Positions 25,433-33,292 of a DNA stretch of 53,387 nucleotides are shown one piece after another. Location: NCBI GenBank assembly GCA_947466005.1, contig CANIBV010000003.1, forward strand, positions 1 through 53,387, written 5' to 3'. Below the pieces are notes generated by a model. That model saw only the letters and a list, made by a program, of their open reading frames with translations, did no database searches and was not told where the DNA came from. How positions within the stretch are numbered: the stretch's first letter is position 1; every line of letters starts with the position of its first letter. A program made the position numbers and the translations under genes. The DNA comes from Spartobacteria bacterium. Lineage in GTDB: Bacteria > Verrucomicrobiota > Verrucomicrobiia > Chthoniobacterales > UBA6821.

Positions 25433-26188
25433 ATGGAAGATTTACTACTCACCACCGCCCGTGATGCGGCGCTTGCCGCGGGGGGGATGATCCGGGGTCA
25501 TTTTGAGAGCGAGTTGAATGTCGATGCCGCTGAAGCGCACGACATCAAGCTCGAGCTCGACCGCCGGTCCCAAGCGCTGATCGAAGCGCTGATGCTCGGC
25601 GTCTTTCCCGACCATGCCATCTATGGTGAGGAGGGGATCCGCGGCGATCAAGGAGCGGCCGACCAGTGGATCATCGACCCGATCGACGGCACCGTGAATT
25701 TTTTCTACGGCATTCCGCATTTTGCGGTCTCCATCGCGCATCGTCACAACGGGTCCCTCACGACAGGAGTGATCTACCAGCCAATGACCGATGAACTCTG
25801 GGTCGCATCACGCGCCACCGGTCGCGTCACACTGAATGGACGCCCGATCCGTGTAAGCAGCCGCACCAAGCTCTCCGACGCGATCGTCGCCGTGGGCGTC
25901 TCGAAGACCGAGGCCTCCATCGAGAAGGGCCTCCCGGTTCTCGGGAAGATGATGCGCACCGCACGCAAGACCCGTATGATGGGAAGCGCTGCACTCGACA
26001 TTGCCTATGTAGCAAGCGGCCGCCTCGATGCCTACATCGAGAGTCAGATCAGTCTCTGGGACATTGCGGCAGGAATGCTCATGGTGGAACTCGCGGGCGG
26101 CAAAGTTGACCTGAAGCCCCACGATACGGCCGCCGATAAATATTCCGTCGTCGCCTCCAGCGGAGCCATCCCCTTCACCCACCTTTAA
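25433..26188 (+). CDS. Inositol-1-monophosphatase family protein
   Basis: The 251-aa Mg2+-dependent phosphatase has the family motifs 'AIYGEEGI', 'WIIDPIDGTVNFFYGIPHFAVSIA', and 'SLWDIAAGMLMVELAGG', which supply all metal ligands. Members hydrolyse inositol monophosphate, fructose-1,6-bisphosphate, NADP or 3'-phosphoadenylate; which applies here cannot be told from sequence alone. The track start is a TTG two codons upstream (25427). I prefer the ATG at 25433 ('MEDLLLTTARDAALAAGG'). No Shine-Dalgarno is evident. It is followed 11 nt later by ispF. Confidence 0.93.
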   Translation: MEDLLLTTARDAALAAGGMIRGHFESELNVDAAEAHDIKLELDRRSQALIEALMLGVFPDHAIYGEEGIRGDQGAADQWIIDPIDGTVNFFYGIPHFAVSIAHRHNGSLTTGVIYQPMTDELWVASRATGRVTLNGRPIRVSSRTKLSDAIVAVGVSKTEASIEKGLPVLGKMMRTARKTRMMGSAALDIAYVASGRLDAYIESQISLWDIAAGMLMVELAGGKVDLKPHDTAADKYSVVASSGAIPFTHL

Positions 26189-26199
26189 GAAGATTCCTG

Positions 26200-26694
26200 A
26201 TGATGATCATGCGCAGTGGCATCGGGTACGACGTGCATCGCCTTGAGCCGAACAGGCCGCTGGTTCTCGGCGGGGTCCAACTCGAACATCCCCAAGGGCT
26301 TGGGCTTGCCGGCCACTCCGATGCAGATGTGCTGTGTCACGCCATCGCTGACGCGATCCTGGGTGCTGCAGGCCTCCAGGATATCGGCCACTATTTTCCG
26401 AACACCGATCCCTCCCTTCGCGGCATCTCCAGCCTCGAGATTCTGCGCCGAGTGGCGGGTATACTTTCTGAAGCTGGGGCGCGGATCATCAACGTCGACT
26501 CCACGGTTGTCGCCGAGGAACCGCGCATCGGACCTTTCGTCCAGGAGATGAGGGAGCACATTGCATCCTCCTTGGGCCTCGACTCGTCACGCATCGGGGT
26601 CAAGGCCACGACCAACGAGTGCCTCGGATTCCTCGGGCGCGGGGAAGGGATAGCGGCACTCGCCACGGCCATGGTGGAGACACCCGCCGAGTAG
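26200..26694 (+). CDS. ispF: 2-C-methyl-D-erythritol 2,4-cyclodiphosphate synthase
   Basis: IspF cyclises CDP-ME 2-phosphate in the MEP isoprenoid pathway. The 164-aa product shows 'GIGYDVHRLEPNRPLVLGGV' with the zinc-binding D-x-H, 'GHSDADVLCHAIADAILGAAGLQDIGHYFPNTDP' and 'KATTNECLGFLGRGEGIAALA'. Two ATGs (26200 and 26209, 'MMIMRSGIGYD') are possible; the second gives a more usual length. It lies between the IMPase gene and cysS, with a 3-nt gap to cysS. Confidence 0.97.
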   Translation: MMIMRSGIGYDVHRLEPNRPLVLGGVQLEHPQGLGLAGHSDADVLCHAIADAILGAAGLQDIGHYFPNTDPSLRGISSLEILRRVAGILSEAGARIINVDSTVVAEEPRIGPFVQEMREHIASSLGLDSSRIGVKATTNECLGFLGRGEGIAALATAMVETPAE

Positions 26695-26697
26695 AGG

Positions 26698-28128
26698 ATG
26701 AAGAGGATAGAGAGGATGCCGATCCCCCGTTGCTATAACACGCTCACGAGATCGCTCGAGGCCATCCAACCTCGGGTCGGCGAGGGCCAGAAACTCTCCC
26801 TCTACACCTGTGGCCCGACAGTTTACGCGCACGCCCATATTGGAAACTTCCGCGCCTACGTCTTCGAGGATCTCCTCCAGCGTCATCTTCAGGAAAGGGG
26901 CTTTATTGTCCGGCGCGTGATGAACCTCACCGATGTGGACGACAAAACCATCCGAGGCGCCCATGCGGCCGGAATAGCCCTGTCCGACTACACCCGCCCC
27001 TTCAAGGAGGCCTTTTTCCAGGATTCCAAGGAGCTGCGCCTCCTTCCTGCGGAAGCCTATCCCGCAGCAACCGATCCCGAGCAGATCGTCCGGATGATTT
27101 CGATGATCGGCACGCTGATGGATCGGGGCCACGCCTATCAGGCCGAGGATGGGTCCGTGTACTTCCGCATCGCCTCCTTTCCCGAGTATGGAAAGCTCGC
27201 CCATGTGGATCTTGAAGGTCAGCGGCCGGGCCAGCGGGTTGCCAGCGACGAGTACGACAAGGAAGCCGTCGCCGACTTTGCCCTCTGGAAGGCATGGGTC
27301 GCTGAAGATGGAGCCGTTGGTTGGGAGAGCCCGTGGGGAAAGGGTCGTCCCGGCTGGCACATCGAGTGCAGCGCCATGGCGACAGGGATGCTCGGCGAGG
27401 CCATCGACATCCATTGCGGCGGCGTGGACAACATTTTTCCCCACCACGAGGCCGAGATTGCCCAGTGCGAGTGTGCCCGCCACGGGCAGGAGCCGTTCGT
27501 CCGCTACTGGATGCACTGCGCCCACCTCATGGTCGAGGGCTCGAAGATGGCGAAGTCGGCAGGGAACTTCTTCACGCTACGCGATCTGCTTGAGAAGGGA
27601 TGGACCGGCCGCGAGGTGCGTTACGCCCTCCTAGCGGTCCACTACCGGGGCGCGCTGAATTTTACCATGGAGGGACTCGCTGCTGCACGCACAGCCCTGG
27701 CGCGACTCGATGCCTGGCGCGAGCGCCTGGCAGAAACCGCTGGTTCGGAAACCGCCACCGTGGCGCCTGATGCTGCGACGGAGGGATTCTTCACGGCTCT
27801 TGATGACGACTTGAATATCTCAAGCGCCCTCGCCGTCCTCTTCGAGACCCTCCGCGAGAGCAATCGCAGAATGGATGAAAAAAAACTGACTCCACCGCAG
27901 GCTCGAGGCCTTCTTCAGTGGCTCGCGCGGGTGGACGGAGTTCTGGCTCTCGAGCCCGATGCCAGCGCAGCGGTGATTTCAGCCGAGGTGGAGGAGCTGG
28001 TGGACGCACGCGCCGCCGCCCGCGAGGCCAAGGAGTGGAAGAAGAGCGATGCGATCCGCGATCAGATCGCCGCGCTAGGCTGGACCGTAAAAGATACAAA
28101 GGACGGACAGAAAATATTGAGGAGCTGA
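26698..28128 (+). CDS. cysS: Cysteinyl-tRNA synthetase
   Basis: The class I synthetase of 476 aa carries zinc Cys in 'YTCGPTVY', HIGH motif 'AHAHIGNFRAY', 'HIECSAMATGMLGEAIDIHCGGVDNIFPHHEAEIAQCE', and a KMSKS motif present as 'KMAKSAGNF'. The C-terminal helical DALR-type domain is present. The start may instead be the ATG at 26716 ('MPIPRCYNTLTR'). ispF-cysS adjacency is common in bacteria. It is complete. Confidence 0.97.
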   Translation: MKRIERMPIPRCYNTLTRSLEAIQPRVGEGQKLSLYTCGPTVYAHAHIGNFRAYVFEDLLQRHLQERGFIVRRVMNLTDVDDKTIRGAHAAGIALSDYTRPFKEAFFQDSKELRLLPAEAYPAATDPEQIVRMISMIGTLMDRGHAYQAEDGSVYFRIASFPEYGKLAHVDLEGQRPGQRVASDEYDKEAVADFALWKAWVAEDGAVGWESPWGKGRPGWHIECSAMATGMLGEAIDIHCGGVDNIFPHHEAEIAQCECARHGQEPFVRYWMHCAHLMVEGSKMAKSAGNFFTLRDLLEKGWTGREVRYALLAVHYRGALNFTMEGLAAARTALARLDAWRERLAETAGSETATVAPDAATEGFFTALDDDLNISSALAVLFETLRESNRRMDEKKLTPPQARGLLQWLARVDGVLALEPDASAAVISAEVEELVDARAAAREAKEWKKSDAIRDQIAALGWTVKDTKDGQKILRS

Positions 28129-28140
28129 AGAGATTAATAT

Positions 28141-28230
28141 GGAACTCATGAACTCAGGAAAAAGAAGAAGCAAAAACCTCTTCCTGGTGAATTTCTTCGC
28201 ATATTGCCCCTTCTTGAGTTCCTGAGTTCC
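28141..28230. repeat. Inverted pair of octamer short repeats
   Basis: GGAACTCATGAACTCAGGAA (28141-28160) and TTCTTGAGTTCCTGAGTTCC (28211-28230) are arms of an inverted pair around a 50-nt purine-rich spacer, filling most of the cysS/beta-helix intergenic gap. It belongs to the same family as 6263-6400. Confidence 0.7.
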
Positions 28231-28263
28231 ATATTTGTTTCTTTCCATTAATCTTCTCTGCAG

Positions 28264-28950
28264 ATGTTCTCCCCCGATTCCCTACTTGATCTCGACCGCA
28301 CTGAGCACAGCGTCATTTTTGAAAATGTCACTTATGCCTGGGAGGCGATCGCAAAGATCTCGACCTATCTCCAGTTCCGACTGAAGCCAGGGATCTACGG
28401 CAAGCTCATCGGCAAGCCCTTCATCAGCGGGGCCGTCTACATAGGACCCGGCACGGTGATCGAGCACGGCGCGATGATCAAGGGGCCTGCGTGGATCGGC
28501 GAGGGATGCCAGATCCGTAACGGCGCCTACATCCGAGAGAACGTCGTGGTGGGCAACGGCGTGGTGCTCGGCAACTCCTGCGAGTTCAAGAACTGCCTCA
28601 TCTTCGACGAGGCGCAGATCCCCCACTTCAACTACGTCGGCGACTCCATCCTCGGCCACAAGGCACACCTCGGCGCCGGTGCCATCCTCTCCAATGTCCG
28701 CCTCGACCATCACCCGGTTTCAGTCGCCGCACCCGAGGGCCCCATCAATACGGGTCTCAAGAAATTCGGGGCCATCGTCGGCGACCGTGCCCAGATCGGC
28801 TGCAACGCGGTGTTGAGTCCTGGTTCGATCATCGGCCGCGACACGATTCTTTATCCCAACACATCCTGGCGGGGGGTTCTGCCGAGCAATTCGATTGGGA
28901 AGCAGGTGCCGCAGACGCTGAAAGTTATCCCCCGCCAGCCTCGCGATTGA
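28264..28950 (+). CDS. Left-handed beta-helix (GlmU C-terminal-like) transferase
   Basis: The 228-aa protein has hexapeptide repeats from about residue 55 onward ('ISGAVYIGPGTVIEHGAMIKGPAWIGEGCQIRNGAYIRENVVVGNGVVLGNSCEFKNCLIFDEAQIPHFNYVGDSILGHKAHLGAGAILSNVRLD') closely resembling the acetyltransferase half of GlmU or glucose-1-phosphate thymidylyltransferase-like beta-helices. There is no N-terminal pyrophosphorylase domain; instead about 45 residues of unknown fold precede the helix. It probably acylates a nucleotide sugar or acts as a regulatory sugar-binding helix. The substrate is unknown. Confidence 0.82.
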   Translation: MFSPDSLLDLDRTEHSVIFENVTYAWEAIAKISTYLQFRLKPGIYGKLIGKPFISGAVYIGPGTVIEHGAMIKGPAWIGEGCQIRNGAYIRENVVVGNGVVLGNSCEFKNCLIFDEAQIPHFNYVGDSILGHKAHLGAGAILSNVRLDHHPVSVAAPEGPINTGLKKFGAIVGDRAQIGCNAVLSPGSIIGRDTILYPNTSWRGVLPSNSIGKQVPQTLKVIPRQPRD

Positions 28951-28953
28951 GGG

Positions 28954-29053
28954 TAGCTTGCGCTTTTAGCGCGGGGCGTTGTTGCTGCTCGGTCGGCGTA
29001 GGACTACTACGCCTTCCCTCTCGCGCCTAGCCCCGCATCTAAAATCCCTGCGC
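28954..29053 (-). repeat. Dispersed hairpin element, copy A
   Basis: Read on the minus strand it is GGCGCAGGGATTTTAGATGCGGGGC...GCCCCGCGCTAAAAGCGCAAGC. The ends pair (CGGGGC/GCCCCG and TTTTAG/CTAAAA, plus-strand arms 28964-28977 and 29030-29044) to enclose an inner 7-bp stem GGCGTAG/CTACGCC (29001-28995 with 29013-29007). The first about 65 bases align with copy B at 49499-49560, where the inner stem has a different sequence but the same pairing. It lies just downstream of the beta-helix gene and could act as a 3'-end hairpin. Confidence 0.6.
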
Positions 29054-29083
29054 CTTTGGAGCAAAGACACGTAACGCAGAAGG

Positions 29084-29359
29084 CTAACGAAGTTGCGCTC
29101 CGCATCGCGCGCACGCCTTCGGATAAAATGTGGGAACATCTTGGTCTTCTTCTGGATCGCCGTTGCAGTAAGGGCAGCGATACTGACGGGTCGATACCCA
29201 GCCGAGCGGAAGGGCGCCAACGATGAATGCAGTCATATAGAAACCCGACATTGCGTGGATCCCAATGATTGCAGCTAGTATCAGCAAGGCAGGGATAACG
29301 ATACCTAGCCAAAGAGCGATGCGCCGGCGACGTTTGAATTGCGCGAATGGAGTCGCCAT
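29084..29359 (-). CDS. Small membrane protein with C-terminal zinc ribbon
   Basis: The 91-aa protein has a basic start ('FAQFKRRRRIALW'), two membrane segments (about 15-33 and 38-55) and a C-terminal 'YRCPYCNGDPEEDQDVPTFYPKACARCGAQL' with two CxxC pairs, a likely zinc ribbon. I do not know the family. It follows folA by 12 nt and is probably co-transcribed as the last gene of the thyA-folA group. A protein of similar design (membrane helix plus zinc ribbon) is encoded at 34545-34784. Confidence 0.72.
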   Translation of the reverse strand: MATPFAQFKRRRRIALWLGIVIPALLILAAIIGIHAMSGFYMTAFIVGALPLGWVSTRQYRCPYCNGDPEEDQDVPTFYPKACARCGAQLR

Positions 29360-29371
29360 TTTACTAGTATA

Positions 29372-29830
29372 TTACGAAACACGTTGATACTTCCACACGG
29401 AGAAGTCATTGGTTTCCAGAACTTTAGTGCCTGTATCGAATTGTGATTCAAATTCGGGGAAACGGGTATCGCCGTCGATCGATCGGGGGACTTTGGTGAC
29501 GTAGAGTTCTTGGACTCTGGGGAGGAGGAGCCGGTAGATCTCCTCGCCGCCGATCACGAAGAGGTCTCTGCCGTCCGTCGGCTCACGGAGTTCTTCAAGG
29601 GAGCGGATGACGGTGACTCCGGAAGTGTCAGGCATGGTGCGGGAGAGGACGATATTTTCCCGACCGGGGAGTGGCTTGCCGATGGACTCGTAAGTCTTCC
29701 GGCCCATGAGGATCGCATGGCCCATGGTGGTCGCCTTGAAGAATTTGAAATCCTCGGGAAGATGCCACGGGATCGTGCCGGCATTCCCGATGACTCTATT
29801 CTCCGCCATGGCGACGATGGCTTTTATCAT
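29372..29830 (-). CDS. folA: Dihydrofolate reductase
   Basis: DHFR regenerates tetrahydrofolate after the ThyA reaction. The product shows 'MIKAIVAMAENRVIGNAGTIPWHLPEDFKFFKATTMGHAILMGRKTYESIGKPLPGRENIVLSR' and 'FVIGGEEIYRLLLP', with the catalytic acidic residue in 'PEDF'. The track start (29968) adds 46 residues ('...PAEAQRRREGSRENLL...LCASAGHQ') that are the translation of the octamer repeat pair at 29859-29944. The true start is the ATG at 29830 (152 aa), a normal DHFR length. It lies downstream of thyA. Confidence 0.95.
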   Translation of the reverse strand: MIKAIVAMAENRVIGNAGTIPWHLPEDFKFFKATTMGHAILMGRKTYESIGKPLPGRENIVLSRTMPDTSGVTVIRSLEELREPTDGRDLFVIGGEEIYRLLLPRVQELYVTKVPRSIDGDTRFPEFESQFDTGTKVLETNDFSVWKYQRVS

Positions 29831-29858
29831 TTGCAGGAAAAGCTTGGCTGATTGATGT

Positions 29859-29944
29859 CCCGCAGAGGCGCAGAGGCGCGGAGGAATGAAATAAATAAGA
29901 AGATTTTCTCGGGACCCTTCTCTGCGCCTCTGCGCCTCTGCGGG
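29859..29944. repeat. Inverted pair of octamer repeats GCAGAGGC between thyA and folA
   Basis: CCCGCAGAGGCGCAGAGGCGCGGAG (29859-29883) and TCTGCGCCTCTGCGCCTCTGCGGG (29921-29944) are near-perfect inverted copies around a 37-nt AT-rich spacer. The pair would form a stable long hairpin in the thyA-folA transcript. A related pair with the same 'GAGGAATGAA' beginning of the spacer is at 51114-51188. Confidence 0.8.
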
Positions 29945-29957
29945 ATAACTCTCATCT

Positions 29958-30752
29958 TCAAATAGCAATCGGGGCCTTGATCGCAGGGTGGGGGTCGTAG
30001 CCTTCGAGGGTGAAGTCTTCGTAGCGGAAATCCTCCAGCTTGGTTATCGCGGGATTGAGAATCATCCGTGGGAGCGGACGCGGTTCGCGCGCGAGCTGTT
30101 CATGGGCCTGGTTGAGGTGGTTCACGTAGAGGTGAAGGTCACCGAAGGTGTGGATGAATTCCTTGGCCTTCAGTCCGCAGACCTGCGCGATCATCATGGT
30201 GAGAAGGGCGTACGAGGCGATGTTGAAGGGGACTCCCAGAAAAAGATCCGCGCTGCGCTGGTAGAGCTGGCAGCTGAGTTCGCCGTTGGCGACATAGAAC
30301 TGGACGAGAGCATGGCAGGGAGCGAGGGCCATCTTGTCGATCTCTCCGGGATTCCAGGCGCTGACGATGTGGCGGCGGCTGTCCGGGTTCTTTTTCAGAT
30401 CCTCGATCACGCGCGCGATCTGGTCGATGGTACCACCTTCAGGCGTTCGCCACCGTCGCCACTGCGCGCCATAGACCGGGCCGAGATCACCGTTCGCATC
30501 AGCCCACTCATCCCAGATGGTGACTCCATGCTCCTTGAGGTAGCTGATGTTTGTGTCACCTTTGAGGAACCATAGGAGCTCGTGAATGATGGATCGGAGG
30601 TGCAGCTTCTTGGTCGTGAGGAGGGGGAATCCGTTGGTCAGGTCGAAGCGTTCCTGAGCTCCGAAGACGGAGAGCGTTCCCGTGCCGGTGCGATCGTCTT
30701 TCCGTGAGCCGTGGTCAAGGACGAGAGTGAGAAGGCGCAGGTAGGGTGTCAT
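29958..30752 (-). CDS. thyA: Thymidylate synthase
   Basis: ThyA methylates dUMP to dTMP with methylene-THF. The 264-aa protein is the same length as E. coli ThyA and carries '[19 protein letters not shown]', '[11 protein letters not shown]', '[22 protein letters not shown]', '[12 protein letters not shown]', catalytic Cys in '[12 protein letters not shown]', '[22 protein letters not shown]' and 'HLYVNHLNQ'. It heads the thyA-folA-zinc ribbon group; hisI is upstream on the same strand, separated by a 75-bp gap with an imperfect ATGAAG-type short repeat (30761-30795). Confidence 0.98.
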   Translation of the reverse strand: MTPYLRLLTLVLDHGSRKDDRTGTGTLSVFGAQERFDLTNGFPLLTTKKLHLRSIIHELLWFLKGDTNISYLKEHGVTIWDEWADANGDLGPVYGAQWRRWRTPEGGTIDQIARVIEDLKKNPDSRRHIVSAWNPGEIDKMALAPCHALVQFYVANGELSCQLYQRSADLFLGVPFNIASYALLTMMIAQVCGLKAKEFIHTFGDLHLYVNHLNQAHEQLAREPRPLPRMILNPAITKLEDFRYEDFTLEGYDPHPAIKAPIAI

Positions 30753-30827
30753 CGGAGAAGGAAAGGATGAATTATGAAGTTTGAAAGATGAAGGGAGAGG
30801 CAGTGAAGCAACATCCGATGAAAAACC

Positions 30828-31214
30828 TTAAGCTTTGTAGACGCTGTCGGGACTGAAAAGCGGCTCTTCCTGGGGAGGAAGATCGTTCCCCTGCCCGTCG
30901 AGCTCGACATAGAAGCAGCTGGCGAAACCGGTGTGGCAGGCGCCGCCGTGCTGTTCGACTTCAAAGAGCAGGGTGTCGCGGTCGCAATCGACGAACCAAC
31001 GCAGGATCTTCTGGGTGTGGCCGCTCGATTCACCTTTCTTCCAGAGCTTCTTCCGCGAGCGGCTCCAGTAGTGCATGTAACCTGATGCCACGGAGTGATG
31101 GAGGGAATCCTCGTTCATCCAGGCCATCATCAGCACCCGGCCGCCGGACTCGGAGCTCTCCTGCACAATGGCAGGAATGAGGCCGCGATCATCATATTTC
31201 AGGTTCAACTGCAT
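30828..31214 (-). CDS. hisI: Phosphoribosyl-AMP cyclohydrolase
   Basis: HisI opens the adenine ring of PR-AMP in histidine biosynthesis. The product shows 'GRVLMMAWMNEDSLHHSVASGYMHYWSRSRKKLWKKGESSGHTQKI' and 'DCDRDTLLFEVEQHGGACHTGFASCFY' with the metal-binding Asp cluster and Cys residues. The track ORF starts at 31262; the ATG at 31214 ('MQLNLKYDDRGL', 128 aa) gives the usual length. No HisE domain is fused and no other his gene is nearby. It is divergent from the Roadblock-like gene. Confidence 0.95.
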   Translation of the reverse strand: MQLNLKYDDRGLIPAIVQESSESGGRVLMMAWMNEDSLHHSVASGYMHYWSRSRKKLWKKGESSGHTQKILRWFVDCDRDTLLFEVEQHGGACHTGFASCFYVELDGQGNDLPPQEEPLFSPDSVYKA

Positions 31215-31282
31215 CCTGTCATTTCGGAGGCGATGGGGTTTCTGCGCAAGAAGATTCTCCATTGCGGAGGTCGCCGCTATTC

Positions 31283-31288
31283 TGGAGG
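31283..31288 (+). promoter_or_regulatory. Shine-Dalgarno that decides a GTG start
   Basis: GGAGGA sits 8 nt upstream of GTG at 31297. This is far better than any site near the track start at 31168, which overlaps hisI. Confidence 0.7.
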
Positions 31289-31296
31289 ATCAAGCA

Positions 31297-32574
31297 GTGG
31301 CAGCCACCTCCCTCAACGAACCCCGATACCGCTACCAGGAGGTTGCGCCGGAGCACCTGACCGTGCTTGTTTCGGAGTTGCTGGAGAAGCTGCCGGCTGA
31401 ATTCCGCAGAGAGGGAGAGACGCGGGATGGCAGCATCGACCTCCCCTGTCGCGACCTGCTCGCCGGGAATACCCCCCGCCTTTCGCTCGGGCAGTTGAAT
31501 CAACTTCTGCCCGATCTGGTCGTCATTCCCGAGGGAATGGATGACAGTCATCGGCTCAGGCTGCCAGCCGGCTGGGTCGCGCGTCATTATCGTCTCGTCA
31601 CCAAGCGTGAGGAGATTCCCCAAGAGAGGGTGGAGTGGGTAGAAAAGGGGAAAGAGGCGCAAAAAGCCGCCGCCCTATCGTCATCTGATAACCTGACAAG
31701 AGCGGAATTCAAGGGCCCAGGGAGCGAGAAGCCAGCGATCATCGAAGCAGAGGTGGCAACCATCCAGCCCTCTTCCACTGGAGAGTCCCCGACCCCCGTG
31801 AACACGGAGGAGAGGAAGACTTTGCAGGATATCCCATCCTCACCGACGATCATCGAGGCAGAGCTTTCCAGGGAGACTTATCCCTCCAAAGCCTCTCCCA
31901 AGCGCAGCCTCTTTGCTTCTCTGCCGATGTTCCGCCGCCATCAGCCGGAGGCGGCTGTCCAGCAACAATACACCCCCCCCCCCTCCACTCCCGTAGAGAA
32001 AGAGAATGGGGAGCCTTTGAAGTCTCCAAAGGCTCTGGAGCATGCAGAGCCATCAATCGCGCCAGAACAGGCCGATGACGCTTCAGCACTCACGCTGGAA
32101 TCGCTCTGGAAACTGGATCCCGAGGATCAACTTGCCGACCCCTCTGCTCTGCAGGCGCTCTTCATGACGGAGGAAAAGCTCACGCTGGACCGCGTCATCG
32201 AGATGGCCGGTCAGTTCCCGGGTCTCCGGGCCTGCGTCCTCGCGCATGGAGAGCATGTCGTCTGTGCCTCGCAGACACCAACGGGCATGGATCTGCAGAC
32301 CCTCAGCGGTCAGGCGATGACAATGCTCGCCCAGATCCGCGAATCCTCCTCGAACATGGGGCTGGGCGCCGTGCCGGCCATCACCCTGCACGCCGAACAA
32401 GGCACGCTCAGCTTCCTCCACAATGAGGAGCTGTGCCTGCTCGTGTTGCATGCCGACCGAGGCTTTGTCCCAGGGGTTCGTGAGCGCCTGCAGGAAATGC
32501 TCGGGCATCTGGCGACCGCGCGCCCTGCACTGCTTGGCAGAGCGGAGGGTGGAAACCTGAGACCTGAGACCTGA
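31297..32574 (+). CDS. Roadblock/LC7-like protein with long disordered linker
   Basis: I start this 425-aa protein at GTG 31297 ('VAATSLNEPRYRYQEVAPEHL'). An N-terminal module (about 1-120, 'HLTVLVSELLEKLPAEFR...IDLPCRDLLAGNTPRLSLGQLNQLLPDLVV') is followed by a Pro/Ser/Glu-rich linker (about 125-300) and a C-terminal alpha/beta domain (about 305-415, 'LFMTEEKLTLDRVIEMAGQFPGLRACVLAHGEHVVCASQ...MLAQIRESSSNMGLGAVPAITLHAEQGTLSFLHNEELCLLVLH') that reads as a Roadblock/LC7 fold. Such domains often work with small GTPases or envelope machines. The linker contains an 11-C homopolymer (31973-31983). The last residues ('NLRPET') are encoded by a heptamer repeat. It precedes exbB-exbD-tonB. Confidence 0.78.
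   Translation: MAATSLNEPRYRYQEVAPEHLTVLVSELLEKLPAEFRREGETRDGSIDLPCRDLLAGNTPRLSLGQLNQLLPDLVVIPEGMDDSHRLRLPAGWVARHYRLVTKREEIPQERVEWVEKGKEAQKAAALSSSDNLTRAEFKGPGSEKPAIIEAEVATIQPSSTGESPTPVNTEERKTLQDIPSSPTIIEAELSRETYPSKASPKRSLFASLPMFRRHQPEAAVQQQYTPPPSTPVEKENGEPLKSPKALEHAEPSIAPEQADDASALTLESLWKLDPEDQLADPSALQALFMTEEKLTLDRVIEMAGQFPGLRACVLAHGEHVVCASQTPTGMDLQTLSGQAMTMLAQIRESSSNMGLGAVPAITLHAEQGTLSFLHNEELCLLVLHADRGFVPGVRERLQEMLGHLATARPALLGRAEGGNLRPET
31973..31983 (+). repeat. Homopolymeric tract of eleven C
   Basis: The run encodes 'TPPPS' in the linker of the Roadblock-like protein. It is the longest homopolymer I noticed in the window. Gain or loss of one base would shift the frame before the Roadblock domain, so it could act as a slippage switch. 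A sequencing artefact in length is possible. Confidence 0.8.
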
Positions 32575-32645
32575 AATAGGGACGAGAATACCTGGGAATG
32601 ACGAGACAATCCCTTTCAGGTTTCAAGTTTCAGCTTTCAGCTTTT
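32553..32645. repeat. Inverted pair of heptamer repeats (CCTGAAA / TTTCAGG)
   Basis: AAACCTGAGACCTGAGACCTGAAA (32553-32576) overlaps the stop of the Roadblock-like gene, and CTTTCAGGTTTCAAGTTTCAGCTTTCAGC (32613-32641) is its inverted counterpart, followed by seven T. The pair could form a hairpin that ends with a T-run, so it may act as a terminator before exbB. Confidence 0.7.
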
Positions 32646-32668
32646 TTTGTCCGATCTAGGCTTCTTCC

Positions 32669-33292
32669 ATGCTTGAACTTTTGCAAAAAGGCGGTCCCCT
32701 CATGTGGATCATCCTGCTCTGCAGCGTGGTGGCGCTCGGGGTTTTCCTAGAACGGCTGCTCTATCTCCACAAGGCATCGATTCGGGTTGGGGAGCTCCTT
32801 GGAGGGCTTGCGCTCCTGATTCGCAATCACCGCCTAGATGAGGCGCTCGGGGAATGCTCCGCAAGCACCGGCCCGGTCTCCCGTGTTCTGCAGGCCGCGC
32901 TCCTGCGTGCCAAAGCGGATCGTGGCGTGCTGCAGTCGATCACGTCGGATGCGGCCCTGCTGGAGATCCCGAAGCTGGAGCGCAATCTCCCAATTCTGTC
33001 CACCCTCGCCTACGTGACACCGCTCGTTGGCTTGCTGGGCACAGTCCTCGGCCTGCTGGATGCCTTTCTCATTCTCTCAGCCCATGGCGGGTATGCCACC
33101 GCCGCAGAACTCTCCCGGGGTGTTTACGAGAGCCTGCTGGATGCCGCCGCCGGACTTGGAGTGGCGATCCCCGCCTACGTTGGCCACAGCTACCTGACCT
33201 CACGCGTGAATGATATCATTCACGACATGGAGCGCGCCGCGATCGAGATAGTGAACCTGCTTCTGGATCACCGGGACGGCCCCGCTTCCTAA
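32669..33292 (+). CDS. exbB: ExbB/TolQ/MotA-type proton channel protein
   Basis: The 207-aa protein has a first membrane helix after a short N-terminus ('GGPLMWIILLCSVVALGVFLERLLYL'), a cytoplasmic helical domain, and two further helices with the family signature 'LSTLAYVTPLVGLLGTVLGLLDAF' and 'ESLLDAAAGLGVAIPAYVGHSYL'. It would form the pentameric stator channel that energises a TonB-type partner. The stop and the exbD ATG share one base (TAATG), so the two are translationally coupled. Confidence 0.92.
   Translation: MLELLQKGGPLMWIILLCSVVALGVFLERLLYLHKASIRVGELLGGLALLIRNHRLDEALGECSASTGPVSRVLQAALLRAKADRGVLQSITSDAALLEIPKLERNLPILSTLAYVTPLVGLLGTVLGLLDAFLILSAHGGYATAAELSRGVYESLLDAAAGLGVAIPAYVGHSYLTSRVNDIIHDMERAAIEIVNLLLDHRDGPAS

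Noticed and set aside
29861-29944. CRISPR-like repeats
   Set aside because: Repeats are 7-8 bp, tandem without spacers, and there are no cas genes in the window.
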